Of a stretch of DNA of 64,000 nt, positions 43,765-55,030 are shown one piece after another. The notes under the pieces were generated by a model. The model worked only from the letters and a program-made list of their open reading frames with translations. It searched no databases and was not told the DNA's origin. The position numbers were made by a program, and so were the translations under genes. Within the stretch, counting starts at the first letter, position 1, and every line of letters begins with the position of its first letter. This DNA is from CAVROT01 sp963722905 (GTDB lineage Bacteria > Pseudomonadota > Alphaproteobacteria > Rhodobacterales > Rhodobacteraceae): assembly GCA_963722905.1 (NCBI GenBank), contig CAVROT010000005.1, positions 310,001-374,000 of the forward strand, written 5' to 3'.

Positions 43765-43793
43765 GAAAGGTCCCCGCGTTGCGGGGACCTTTC
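43765..43793. terminator. Intrinsic terminator after rplP
   Basis: GAAAGGTCCCCGC-GTT-GCGGGGACCTTTC: a perfect 13-bp stem with a three-base loop, flanked by A and T stretches within the stem. It lies 31 bases after the rplP stop and 54 before the oxygenase start. It is the strongest terminator-like structure in the ribosomal cluster and should end the S10 operon. Confidence 0.8.
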
Positions 43794-43823
43794 GATTTCT
43801 CGGTTGGGATGGCCCGGGCGGCG

Positions 43824-44237
43824 TCACCAGTCCTCGCGTACCACGGTCCGGGTCTTGATCGGCAGTTTCATCGCGGCAAGGCGCAGCGCTTCCCGAGCGA
43901 TGTCCTCGTTCACGCCGTCCAGCTCGAACATGACGCGGCCGGGCTTGACCTTGGCGGCCCAGAAATCGACCGAGCCCTTGCCCTTGCCCATCCGCACCTC
44001 GGTAGGCTTGGACGTGACCGGAAGGTCCGGGAACAGACGGATCCAGACGCGGCCCTGACGCTTCATGTGGCGCGTCATGGCGCGGCGCGCAGCCTCGATC
44101 TGGCGTGCGGTGATCCGCTCGGGCTCGACCGCCTTCAGGCCGTAGGTTCCGAAGGCCAGATCGGACCCGCCCTTCGCCTCGCCGTGGATGCGGCCCTTGT
44201 GTTGCTTGCGGAACTTCGTGCGCTTTGGTTGCAGCAT
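43824..44237 (-). CDS. rplP: 50S ribosomal protein L16
   Basis: 137-residue L16 at the A-site/5S region. MLQPKRTKFRKQHKGRIHG, AARRAMTRHMKRQGRVWIR and VRMGKGKGSVDFWAAKVKPG are diagnostic. Arg82 in VRMGKGKG corresponds to E. coli Arg81, the residue hydroxylated by YcfD. It is the last S10-operon gene here, followed by a terminator and an oxygenase gene instead of rpmC. Confidence 0.99.
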   Translation of the reverse strand: MLQPKRTKFRKQHKGRIHGEAKGGSDLAFGTYGLKAVEPERITARQIEAARRAMTRHMKRQGRVWIRLFPDLPVTSKPTEVRMGKGKGSVDFWAAKVKPGRVMFELDGVNEDIAREALRLAAMKLPIKTRTVVREDW

Positions 44238-44249
44238 CTTCTCTACTCC

Positions 44250-44966
44250 TTAACGGTCGCGGCGGCCGCCGCCGGAACCGCGGGGCGCGGGACCTTCCTG
44301 CAGCTCCTGCTGCTTGCGGTCGCGGGCCGAGGGATCGTGCTCCAGTATCTCGCCACGGAAGATCCAGACCTTGATCCCGATGATGCCGTAGGCCGTCTTG
44401 GCCTCGGTCGGGGCATAGTCGATGTCGGCGCGCAGCGTGTGGAGCGGCACCCGGCCCTCGCGGTACCATTCGGTCCGCGCGATCTCGGCCCCGCCCAGGC
44501 GCCCGGCGAGGTTGATCCGGATCCCCAAGGCACCCATGCGCATGGAGTTCTGCACGGCCCGCTTCATCGCGCGGCGGAACGACACCCGCCGTTCCAGCTG
44601 CTGCGCGATGTTCTCGCCCACCAGTGCTGCGTCCAGCTCGGGCTTGCGGACCTCGACGATGTTGAGGTGCAGCTCGGACGCGGTCATGGAGGCGACCTTG
44701 CGGCGCAGCCCCTCGATGTCGGCGCCCTTCTTGCCGATGATGACACCGGGGCGGGCGGCATGGATCGTCACCCGGCACTTGCGGTGCGGACGCTCGATGA
44801 TGACGCGGCTGATGCCGGCCTGCTTGCACTCTTCCTTGATGAAGGTGCGGATCTTGATGTCCTCCAGCAGAAGGTTGCCATAGTCCTTGGTGTCGGCATA
44901 CCAGCGGCTGTCCCAGGTCCTGTTGACCTGAAGCCGCATCCCGATGGGATTGACCTTGTTGCCCAT
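44250..44966 (-). CDS. rpsC: 30S ribosomal protein S3
   Basis: 238-residue S3 at the mRNA entry. MGNKVNPIGMRLQVNRTWDS begins it, the KH domain has IHAARPGVIIGKKGADIE, and the C-terminal domain has GRLGGAEIARTEWYREGRVP. The last 25 residues are Gln/Arg/Gly-rich. Its ATG shares a base with the rplV stop (TGATG). Confidence 0.99.
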   Translation of the reverse strand: MGNKVNPIGMRLQVNRTWDSRWYADTKDYGNLLLEDIKIRTFIKEECKQAGISRVIIERPHRKCRVTIHAARPGVIIGKKGADIEGLRRKVASMTASELHLNIVEVRKPELDAALVGENIAQQLERRVSFRRAMKRAVQNSMRMGALGIRINLAGRLGGAEIARTEWYREGRVPLHTLRADIDYAPTEAKTAYGIIGIKVWIFRGEILEHDPSARDRKQQELQEGPAPRGSGGGRRDR

Positions 44967-45346
44967 CAGGCTTGCTCCTCGATCTGGCGGACCTTGATGG
45001 TCAGTTCCGAAAACGGCTTGATGATGCGGCCGAAGCGACCGCGGGCGCGCGGACGGCCGCGCTTCATCGTGAGGTTCTTGCCGACATAGGCCTCTGCGAC
45101 GATCAGCTCGTCCACGTCGAGGTTATGGTTGTTCTCGGCGTTGGCGATGGCCGACTGCAGGCACTTGCGCACATCGTCCGAGATCCGCTTGTGCGAGAAC
45201 ATCAGATCGCTCAGCGCGCGCTCGACCTTCTTGCCGCGGATCATCTGCGCCACGAGGTTCAGCTTCTGCGGGCTGGTGCGCAGCATGCGCAGCTTGGCCA
45301 TCGCCTCGTTCTCGGCGACGCGGCGGGGGTTCTTGAGCTTGCTCAT
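44966..45346 (-). CDS. rplV: 50S ribosomal protein L22
   Basis: 126-residue L22 lining the exit tunnel (macrolide-relevant loop). LRTSPQKLNLVAQMIRGKKV, SAIANAENNHNLDVDELIVA and KRGRPRARGRFGRIIKPFS are diagnostic. It overlaps the rpsS stop by four bases and the rpsC start by one. Confidence 0.99.
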   Translation of the reverse strand: MSKLKNPRRVAENEAMAKLRMLRTSPQKLNLVAQMIRGKKVERALSDLMFSHKRISDDVRKCLQSAIANAENNHNLDVDELIVAEAYVGKNLTMKRGRPRARGRFGRIIKPFSELTIKVRQIEEQA

Positions 45347-45621
45347 TTGCGCTTCGCCTTCTTGTCGGCCGCGTGACCCGTGTAGGTCCGCGTGGGCGAG
45401 TACTCCCCGAACTTCTGGCCGATCATGTCCTCGGACACGTTGACGGGAATATGCTTGCGGCCGTTGTAGACCCCGAAGGTGAGCCCCACGAACTGCGGCA
45501 GGATGGTCGACCGGCGCGACCAGATCTTGATGACTTCCTTGCGGCCGCCCTCGCGAGACTTCTCGGCCTTTTTCAGGACGTAGCTGTCGACGAACGGGCC
45601 TTTCCAGACTGAACGCGCCAT
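45343..45621 (-). CDS. rpsS: 30S ribosomal protein S19
   Basis: 92-residue S19 of the small-subunit head. MARSVWKGPFVDSYVLKKAE, KIWSRRSTILPQFVGLTFGV and MIGQKFGEYSPTRTYTGHAA are diagnostic. It begins one base after the rplB stop and overlaps rplV. Confidence 0.99.
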   Translation of the reverse strand: MARSVWKGPFVDSYVLKKAEKSREGGRKEVIKIWSRRSTILPQFVGLTFGVYNGRKHIPVNVSEDMIGQKFGEYSPTRTYTGHAADKKAKRK

Positions 45622-45622
45622 A

Positions 45623-46465
45623 TCAGCGACCCTTCTTCTTGGCGTGGCGCGAGCGGATGATCAGCTTTTGCGAGGCCTTGTTCTTGTCACGGGTGCGCGC
45701 ACCCTTGGTCGGCTTGCCCCAAGGCGTCACCGGATGGCGTCCGCCCGAGGTGCGGCCTTCGCCGCCGCCATGCGGGTGGTCGACCGGGTTCATCACGACA
45801 CCGCGCACGCTGGGCCGTATGCCCTTGTGGCGGTTGCGACCGGCCTTGCCGAGGTTCTGGTTGCTGTTGTCGGGGTTCGACACCGCACCCACCGTCGCCA
45901 TACATTCCTGCCGGACCAGCCGCAGCTCGCCCGAGCTGAGCCGGATCTGCGCGTAACCGCCGTCACGACCGACGAACTGGGCGTAGGTACCGGCCGCGCG
46001 GGCGATCTGGCCGCCCTTGCCCGGCTTCATCTCGATGTTGTGGATGATCGTGCCGATCGGCATGCCCTGGAACGGCATCGCGTTGCCCGGCTTCACGTCC
46101 ACCTTGGGACCGCTGACGACCTTGTCGCCGACCGCCAGACGCTGGGGCGCGAGGATGTAGGTCTGGGTCCCGTCCTCGTACTGGATCAGGGCGATGAACG
46201 CGGTGCGGTTGGGATCGTATTCGATCCGGGCCACCACCGCGGGCATGTCGTGCTTGGTGCGCCTGAAATCGACGATGCGGTAGAGCGTCTTCGCCCCGCC
46301 GCCGCGCCGGCGCATCGTGATACGTCCGGTGTTGTTACGGCCTGCCTTCTTGGACAGACCCTCGGTCAGCGCCTTGACGGGCCGACCTTTCCACAGCTCC
46401 GAACGGTCGATCAGCACCAGCCCGCGCTGGCCCGGCGTCGTCGGCTTGTACGACTTGAGTGCCAT
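45623..46465 (-). CDS. rplB: 50S ribosomal protein L2
   Basis: 280-residue L2, required for subunit joining and close to the peptidyl-transferase centre. MALKSYKPTTPGQRGLVLID, HNIEMKPGKGGQIARAAGTY and the universally conserved VMNPVDHPHGGGEGRTSGGR with its essential His identify it. The start at 46465 gives the usual N-terminus. It follows rplW by 117 bases. Confidence 0.99.
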   Translation of the reverse strand: MALKSYKPTTPGQRGLVLIDRSELWKGRPVKALTEGLSKKAGRNNTGRITMRRRGGGAKTLYRIVDFRRTKHDMPAVVARIEYDPNRTAFIALIQYEDGTQTYILAPQRLAVGDKVVSGPKVDVKPGNAMPFQGMPIGTIIHNIEMKPGKGGQIARAAGTYAQFVGRDGGYAQIRLSSGELRLVRQECMATVGAVSNPDNSNQNLGKAGRNRHKGIRPSVRGVVMNPVDHPHGGGEGRTSGGRHPVTPWGKPTKGARTRDKNKASQKLIIRSRHAKKKGR

Positions 46466-46493
46466 GCTTTCTGTCTTCCGTCTTTGTGTGCGT

Positions 46494-46514
46494 GGGGCGC
46501 GATGGATGCGCCCC
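46494..46514 (-). promoter_or_regulatory. rplW-rplB intercistronic hairpin
   Basis: GGGGCGC, a seven-base loop, GCGCCCC, in the 117-base gap between rplW and rplB. On the plus strand it is followed by GTTTTC; on the transcribed strand no U-run follows. Probably a processing or attenuation hairpin. Confidence 0.4.
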
Positions 46515-46582
46515 GTTTTCAGGGCCCCGAAGGTCCCCGGATGATCGTGCACGGCCTGACTCCGGCCGGGCGAAGGGGCCTG

Positions 46583-46903
46583 TTACGAAAGGCCCGTGCT
46601 CACGTCAATCGTGTTGCCCTCTTCGAGCATCACATAGGCCTTCTTCACGTCGCGCCGGCGACCGGGCTGGCCGCGGAACCGCTTGGCCTTGCCCTTGGTG
46701 ATGGTGGTGTTCACCGCCTTCACCTTCACGCCGAAGAGCGTCTCGACCGCGGCCTTGATCTGCGGCTTGTTGGCCTCCATCGCCACCTCGAACACCACGC
46801 CCCCGTTCTCGGAGGTCATGGTGGCCTTCTCGGTGATGATCGGCTTGCGGATCACGTCGTAATGCTCGGGCTTGGCGCCCTTTGCTGTTGTCTCGGCATT
46901 CAT
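46583..46903 (-). CDS. rplW: 50S ribosomal protein L23
   Basis: 106-residue L23 at the exit site, the docking point for trigger factor and SRP. HYDVIRKPIITEKATMTSEN and VEVAMEANKPQIKAAVETLF-like sequence (here FEVAMEANKPQIKAAVETLF) and KGKAKRFRGQPGRR are diagnostic. An N-terminal dozen residues precede the core. Its ATG overlaps the rplD stop (ATGA). Confidence 0.98.
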   Translation of the reverse strand: MNAETTAKGAKPEHYDVIRKPIITEKATMTSENGGVVFEVAMEANKPQIKAAVETLFGVKVKAVNTTITKGKAKRFRGQPGRRRDVKKAYVMLEEGNTIDVSTGLS

Positions 46904-47520
46904 TTCAGTCGGGCCTCCAGGGCTTCGATCCCGGCGCGGGTGATCACGAGTGTGTCCCGCTTGAGGATGTCGTAGACGTTGGCGCCCATCGAGGGCAGCA
47001 CGTCCAGGCCCTCGATGTTGGCCGCCGCGCGGGCGAAGTTCGCGTCGACCTGCGCGCCGTCGATGATCAGCGCGCGCTTCCAGCCCATCGACTTGATGCT
47101 GCGCGCCAGCGCGCCGGTCTTCGGTTCGTCCAGCGCGGCGTTGTCCAGAACGACGAGGTTGCCGGTCTTGGCCTTCGAGGACAGGGCGTGGCGCAGGCCC
47201 AGCTTGCGGAACTTCTTGGTCAGATCGTGACCGTGGCTGCGCGGGACGGGCCCCTTGTAGATGCCGCCGCCGCGGAAGATCGGCGCGTTGCGGTCGCCGT
47301 GGCGTGCGCCGCCGGTGCCCTTCTGGCGATAGATCTTCTTGGTCGAATAGCTGGTCTCGCGGCGGGTCTTGACCTTGTGCGTGCCCTGTTGCGCGTTGTT
47401 GCGCTGCCAGCGCACGACGCGGTGCAGAATGTCCGCGCGCGGCTCCAGCCCGTAGGTGGCATCGTCCAGCTCGATATCGCCGGCCGACGACCCGTCCATG
47501 CTGATGACGTCGAGTTTCAT
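46900..47520 (-). CDS. rplD: 50S ribosomal protein L4
   Basis: 206-residue L4 with an exit-tunnel loop; in gammaproteobacteria it also represses the S10 operon. MKLDVISMDGSSAGDIELDD starts it. The tunnel loop is TRRETSYSTKKIYRQKGTGG followed by ARHGDRNAPIFRGGG. Its ATG overlaps the intended rplC stop (ATGA). In the raw sequence rplC runs into this gene in the same frame because of one surplus base in rplC. Confidence 0.98.
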   Translation of the reverse strand: MKLDVISMDGSSAGDIELDDATYGLEPRADILHRVVRWQRNNAQQGTHKVKTRRETSYSTKKIYRQKGTGGARHGDRNAPIFRGGGIYKGPVPRSHGHDLTKKFRKLGLRHALSSKAKTGNLVVLDNAALDEPKTGALARSIKSMGWKRALIIDGAQVDANFARAAANIEGLDVLPSMGANVYDILKRDTLVITRAGIEALEARLK

Positions 47521-48390
47521 GCGTCGTCGTCCTTCTTCTCGGGTGCGGGCGCGCCGTCCTCGGCCTTGTCGGCGGCGATGTCGGCCTCGGCATCCTTCAG
47601 CGCAGCCTCCTCGGCGGCGGCAGCTTCGGCCGCTGCTGCGGCTTCGGCGGCGGCGGCCTCGGCAGCGGCGGCATCGGCCGCTTCCTGCGCCAGTCGCTCG
47701 GCCTCGGCGGCGGCGGATTCTGAGGGCGGCCGGATAGATCACGTTCTCGGGGACCGGCTTCTTGGCCGCATCCTTGATTGTGACCCAGCCGCCCTTCGAT
47801 CCGGGCACGGCGCCCTTGACCATTATGAGGCCCCGGTCGGCATCCGTACGGATGACCTGCAGATTCTGCGTAGTGACCCGGGCAGCGCCCATGTGACCCG
47901 CCATCTTCTTGCCCTTGAACACCTTGCCGGGGTCCTGGCACTGGCCGGTGGACCCGTGCGACCGGTGGCTGATCGACACGCCGTGCGACGCGCGCAGGCC
48001 GCCGAAGTTGTGCCGCTTCATCGCGCCCTGGAAGCCCTTGCCGATCGAGGTGCCGGACACGTCGACGTACTGGCCCTCGAAATAATGGTTCGCGGTGATC
48101 TCCTCGCCCACGTCGATCAGGTTCTCGGGGGCGACGCGGAATTCGGCGATCTTGCGCTTGGGCGCGACGTTGGCGGCGGCGAAGTGGCCGCGCATCGGCT
48201 TGCTGACGCGTTTGACCTTCGCGGTACCCGCACCCAGCTGCACGGCCGCGTAGCCGTGCGCCTCGACCGTGCGCTGCGCGACGACCTGCAGGTCGTCGAG
48301 CTGCAGCACCGTCACCGGCACCTGCTTGCCGTCGTCGAGGAAGAGCCGTGTCATCCCGATCTTCTTGGCGATTACGCCTGAACGTAGCAT
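47517..48390 (-). CDS. rplC: 50S ribosomal protein L3, with a one-base frameshift in its tail
   Basis: L3, an early-assembly protein near the peptidyl-transferase centre. The whole conserved core is intact: MLRSGVIAKKIGMTRLFLDD, FQGAMKRHNFGGLRASHGVS and GSTGQCQDPGKVFKGKKMAG. After ENVIYPAA (near 47724-47726, a CCC on the coding strand) a surplus base throws the frame. The other frame continues as an Ala/Glu-rich tail (SESAAAEAERLAQEAADAAA...) to a TGA at 47517-47519 overlapping the rplD ATG. The span is one base over a multiple of three; corrected length is 290 residues. As read, the frame fuses L3 to L4 (496 codons). A sequencing error is most likely, since L3 is essential and the coupled stop is preserved. 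Confidence 0.93.
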
Positions 48391-48403
48391 CTGCGTTCCC
48401 TCC

Positions 48404-48715
48404 TCAGACCTTGATCTCGACGTCGACGCCGGCGGCCAGGTCGAGCTTCATGAGCGCGTCCACGGTCTGCGGCGTCGGATCGACGATATCCAGCAGCCGC
48501 TTGTGGGTGCGGATTTCGAACTGGTCGCGCGACTTCTTGTCGATGTGCGGGCCGCGCAGGACCGTGAACTTCTCGATCTTGTTGGGCAGTGGGATGGGGC
48601 CGCGCACGGCGGCGCCGGTACGCTTGGCGGTGTTGACGATCTCCTGCGTGCTGCTGTCCAGGACGCGGTAGTCGAACGCCTTGAGGCGGATGCGGATGGT
48701 CTGGCTGGCGGCCAT
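48404..48715 (-). CDS. rpsJ: 30S ribosomal protein S10
   Basis: 103-residue S10, which also forms NusB-S10 in antitermination. IRIRLKAFDYRVLDSSTQEI, VRGPIPLPNKIEKFTVLRGP and HIDKKSRDQFEIRTHKRLLD are diagnostic. AAAGG precedes the ATG. It begins the S10 group, 159 bases after tuf; no convincing promoter is seen in that gap, so S10 may be read from the str promoter. Confidence 0.99.
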   Translation of the reverse strand: MAASQTIRIRLKAFDYRVLDSSTQEIVNTAKRTGAAVRGPIPLPNKIEKFTVLRGPHIDKKSRDQFEIRTHKRLLDIVDPTPQTVDALMKLDLAAGVDVEIKV

Positions 48716-48874
48716 GTCGGTGCCTTTCGAGGCTCGGTCTTCGGTCAGAGAGGTGGGGCGGGGCTCATCCCCCGCGCCACGTCGTGCAAGTCTGGTACGG
48801 TCCCCGGGGCGCGGCCCGGGAACGGGGAGGCGTCGCGACCGCCGCCATCGGGGCGGGGCCGTGATGCCACCCGG

Positions 48875-50050
<1,176 letters not shown>

Positions 50051-50078
50051 CGCGTGGCTCCTTCTATCCGTATGGGTC

Positions 50079-50133
50079 GGCGGGGTCGTCCCCGCCCTTA
50101 CCGAGTGGTGGGTCGGGCGGGGTTCACCCCGCC
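50079..50133 (-). promoter_or_regulatory. Twin hairpins between fusA and tuf
   Basis: Two near-identical hairpins in an 89-base gap: GGCGGGG-TCGT-CCCCGCC (50079-50096) and GGCGGGG-TTCA-CCCCGCC (50116-50133). No U-run follows either. Repeated stems here may stabilise the tuf or fusA message after processing, helping the higher output of EF-Tu. Confidence 0.55.
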
Positions 50134-50139
50134 ACCCGT

Positions 50140-52257
<2,118 letters not shown>

Positions 52258-52311
52258 GGGATGCTCCTGGAGTATGGGGTTCGGAGCGCCTGCGCCGCGC
52301 CCCCTAGATCA

Positions 52312-52782
52312 TTACCAGCGGTAGTGGCTGAACGCCTTGTTGGCATCGGCCATCTTGTGCGTGTCCTCACGCTTCTTCACGGCCGAGCCGCGGCCGGCGA
52401 CGGCGTCGACCAGCTCGCCCGCCAGACGCTCTTCCATCGTGTTCTCGTTGCGGGCGCGACAGGCGTTGATCAGCCAGCGGATCGCCAGCGCCTCGCGCCG
52501 CTCGGGGCGGACCTCGACGGGGACCTGGTAGGTGGCACCGCCGACGCGGCGCGAGCGCACCTCGACGGACGGCTTGATGTTCTCGAGGCTCTCGTGAAAC
52601 ACCTCGACCGGGCTCTTCTTCAGCTTGGTCTCCACGCGCTCGAAGGCGTTGTAGACGATGCGCTCGGCGGTCGATTTCTTGCCATCGACCATCAGGTTGT
52701 TCATGAACTTCGTCAGGACCTTGTCGCCGTACTTGGCGTCGGGCAGGACTTCGCGCTTTTCGGCGGCGTGGCGGCGGGACAT
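52312..52782 (-). CDS. rpsG: 30S ribosomal protein S7
   Basis: 156-residue S7 of the small-subunit head; in E. coli also the str operon repressor. MSRRHAAEKREVLPDAKYGD, VRSRRVGGATYQVPVEVRPE and KREDTHKMADANKAFSHYRW are diagnostic. It follows rpsL by 12 bases. Confidence 0.99.
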   Translation of the reverse strand: MSRRHAAEKREVLPDAKYGDKVLTKFMNNLMVDGKKSTAERIVYNAFERVETKLKKSPVEVFHESLENIKPSVEVRSRRVGGATYQVPVEVRPERREALAIRWLINACRARNENTMEERLAGELVDAVAGRGSAVKKREDTHKMADANKAFSHYRW

Positions 52783-52794
52783 CTGATCTTCCTC

Positions 52795-53166
52795 TTACTT
52801 CGGGCGCTTGGCGCCGTATTTCGATCGGCGCTGCTTGCGGTCCTTCACGCCCTGCGTGTCCAGCACGCCGCGCAGGATGTGGTAGCGGACGCCGGGGAGG
52901 TCCTTCACCCGGCCGCCGCGGATCAGCACGACCGAGTGTTCCTGCAGGTTGTGCGATTCGCCGGGGATGTAGCTGATGACCTCGAAGCCGTTGGTCAGGC
53001 GCACCTTGGCGACCTTCCGCATGGCCGAGTTCGGCTTCTTCGGGGTGGTCGTGTAGACCCGGGTGCACACGCCACGCTTCTGCGGGCAGGATTCCAGGTG
53101 CAGGGACTTGGAGCGTTTGACTTTGGGCTGACGCGGCTTGCGGATCAGCTGCTGGATGGTCGGCAT
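52795..53166 (-). CDS. rpsL: 30S ribosomal protein S12
   Basis: 123-residue S12 at the decoding centre. MPTIQQLIRKPRQPKVKRSK starts it. Lys43 in TPKKPNSA is the wild-type residue at the streptomycin site, so no rpsL-type resistance is indicated. Asp89 in RVKDLPGVRYHILRG is the residue that RimO (encoded at 17.5 kb) methylthiolates. It is the first gene of the str operon, about 200 bases behind a good promoter. Confidence 0.99.
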   Translation of the reverse strand: MPTIQQLIRKPRQPKVKRSKSLHLESCPQKRGVCTRVYTTTPKKPNSAMRKVAKVRLTNGFEVISYIPGESHNLQEHSVVLIRGGRVKDLPGVRYHILRGVLDTQGVKDRKQRRSKYGAKRPK

Positions 53167-53528
53167 TCCGGTTCTATCCCCGTTCGTTTCCGTGCGTGCC
53201 CCGCGCCGCGGGACCCTCGTGCGACAGCGCGGCCGACGATGACGAAAAGACCGCGCCGCCCTATCTGGGCTACGCGGCGGGTCCACAGAGGATCGGGCGA
53301 CCAGCGCCGGATCGTGACCACATCGGTTCGCAAAGCACGGCCCCGGGGCATGCCCCGGCACTGACCGTGCGGCGTATAGAGAGGACGCGTTCCGGTGTCA
53401 ACAGCCGCACGCGCACGGCCGTCGAGACGGCACGGGTTCGTTCGGCCGGAGGGGCAGCGCCGCGCTTTCGGCCACTTCGGGCGCCGGCCGGGCATCGCCG
53501 GCGCAGCCGACGGCCGCGGCTTAAGGGG
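53167..53528. other. Intergenic region upstream of rpsL
   Basis: 362 bases between rpsL and the 3' end of the glycosylphosphotransferase gene. It contains the str promoter (53373-53401) and about 200 bases of rpsL leader without an obvious strong hairpin. No gene is supported. Confidence 0.6.
53373..53401 (-). promoter_or_regulatory. Promoter of the str operon
   Basis: Minus strand: consensus TTGACA (53401-53396), a 17-base spacer, then TATACG (53378-53373). It is the best sigma-70-like promoter in the window and the likely main start for rpsL-rpsG-fusA-tuf and perhaps S10. Confidence 0.7.
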
Positions 53529-54977
53529 TCAGTAGGCGGACCGCGTGTCCAGCAGGCTGACCGGGGTGCGCAGCAGGATCTTGATATCAAGCCAGAGCGA
53601 CCAGTTCTCGATATAGAAAAGGTCGTGCTCGACCCGGGCGCGCAGTTTCGCGGGATCGTCGATCTCGCCCCGCCAGCCGTTGATCTGGGCCCAGCCGGTG
53701 ATACCGGGGGGCAGGCGATGACGGGCGGAATAGCCGTCGACGATCTGCGCGAATCTCTGACGCCCGCTGGATAGGGCGTCGACGGCATGGGGCCGTGGCC
53801 CCACAAGCGACAGCCGCCCGCGCAGCACGTCGAAGAGCTGCGGCAGTTCGTCGATGGAGCTGCGACGCAGGAAGCGGCCGACGCGGGTGACGCGGGGATC
53901 GTCCCTGGTGACGATCCGGCGCGCGGCCGCGTCGCATTCCGCGTGGTACATGGAGCGGAACTTCAGCACCTCGACGACGCGGTCGTTATAGCCGTGCCGC
54001 CGCTGCCGGAAGAGGACCGGGCCGGGCGAGTCGATCTTGATCGCCACCGCGGCGGCCAGCATCACCGGCAACAGGAGCACCGTCGCGACCGCTCCGACGA
54101 CAAGGTCGAATACCCGCTTCGTCAGCCGCCGTTCCGGGGCGAAACTGCGCGCCATCGCGGCAATGAGTGGATCGCGCGACGGGTCGGCGAAGACATAGTC
54201 GCTGCTGAAGGCAGAGAGCCGCACCTCGACCGGGAGCACCTTGAACGCGTCGAGCAGCCACCGGATGCGGCCCTCGGCCTCCAGCGGGAGGGAGATGATG
54301 ACCATGTCTATCTCGGACGCGCGCACGAACGAGATCAGTTCCCCATAGGAGCCGATCTTGGGCACGCCGAGCACCTGGATCGGCGATCGCAGGTCGTCGC
54401 GATCGTCGAAGATGCCGCAAAGCTTGATGTCGCTGCCCTTGCGCGCGGCCAGCCCGCGGATGAGATGCTTGGCCTGTTCGCCGCCGCCGGCGATGACCGC
54501 GCGGCGCTGGATGAGACCGGCCTCGATGATCCAGAGCGTGGCGGCGGCGGCGGCAAGCCGGGTCGGCACCAGGACCGCGCCGAAGGCCACAACGGAGGCG
54601 ATGGCGAAGGCGACACCGTCGGGCGCAAGCCCGATGCCGACCGCCACCGGCAGAAACAGGGCCGGCACCGCGCGCCACATGGACCTCGCGGGCCAGCGCA
54701 TCGACGTAGGTGCGTAGGATCGGAAAATCGCCAGCATCGCCACGGCGACGCCGGCACCGGCCAGACCGATGCCCGCCGCCGCCACCGGCCGGAAGGAATC
54801 CGGCGGCAGCGCCGCGTATTGAACGAACCAGAACGCCGTCGTCAGGATCACGATGTCGAAACATGCCGCCATCGCCTCGATCCAGACGGGCGCCAGAGGC
54901 GCACGCCGCAAATCCTGGGCGATGATGGTGGCGGCCTCGCTCAGCGCGTCATGCCGATCGCCGTCATGGTCCTTCAT
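53529..54977 (-). CDS. Exopolysaccharide polyprenyl glycosylphosphotransferase
   Basis: 482-residue membrane enzyme that transfers a sugar-1-phosphate to undecaprenyl phosphate, the first step of an exopolysaccharide repeat unit (WcaJ/PssY/ExoY type). Hydrophobic helices lie at about 33-55, 62-85 and 100-150. A Rossmann-like CoA-binding part follows (AVIAGGGEQAKHLIRGL). The bacterial sugar-transferase domain (about 285-482) has KRVFDLVVGAVATVLLLP, LFRQRRHGYN, KFRSM, SSIDELPQLFDVLRG, LSLVGPRPH and PGITGWAQING. No other polysaccharide gene is nearby. A CtrA-like motif lies 54-68 bases upstream. Confidence 0.92.
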   Translation of the reverse strand: MKDHDGDRHDALSEAATIIAQDLRRAPLAPVWIEAMAACFDIVILTTAFWFVQYAALPPDSFRPVAAAGIGLAGAGVAVAMLAIFRSYAPTSMRWPARSMWRAVPALFLPVAVGIGLAPDGVAFAIASVVAFGAVLVPTRLAAAAATLWIIEAGLIQRRAVIAGGGEQAKHLIRGLAARKGSDIKLCGIFDDRDDLRSPIQVLGVPKIGSYGELISFVRASEIDMVIISLPLEAEGRIRWLLDAFKVLPVEVRLSAFSSDYVFADPSRDPLIAAMARSFAPERRLTKRVFDLVVGAVATVLLLPVMLAAAVAIKIDSPGPVLFRQRRHGYNDRVVEVLKFRSMYHAECDAAARRIVTRDDPRVTRVGRFLRRSSIDELPQLFDVLRGRLSLVGPRPHAVDALSSGRQRFAQIVDGYSARHRLPPGITGWAQINGWRGEIDDPAKLRARVEHDLFYIENWSLWLDIKILLRTPVSLLDTRSAY

Positions 54978-55030
54978 CGATCACACCGCCCCGCCGGATA
55001 CGTCCTCGACACGTCACTCGCAGAATGGGC

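Noticed and set aside
46900..48390. A genuine L3-L4 fusion protein
   Set aside because: The tail and stop of L3 are preserved in the other frame and overlap the rplD start; a one-base error explains it better.
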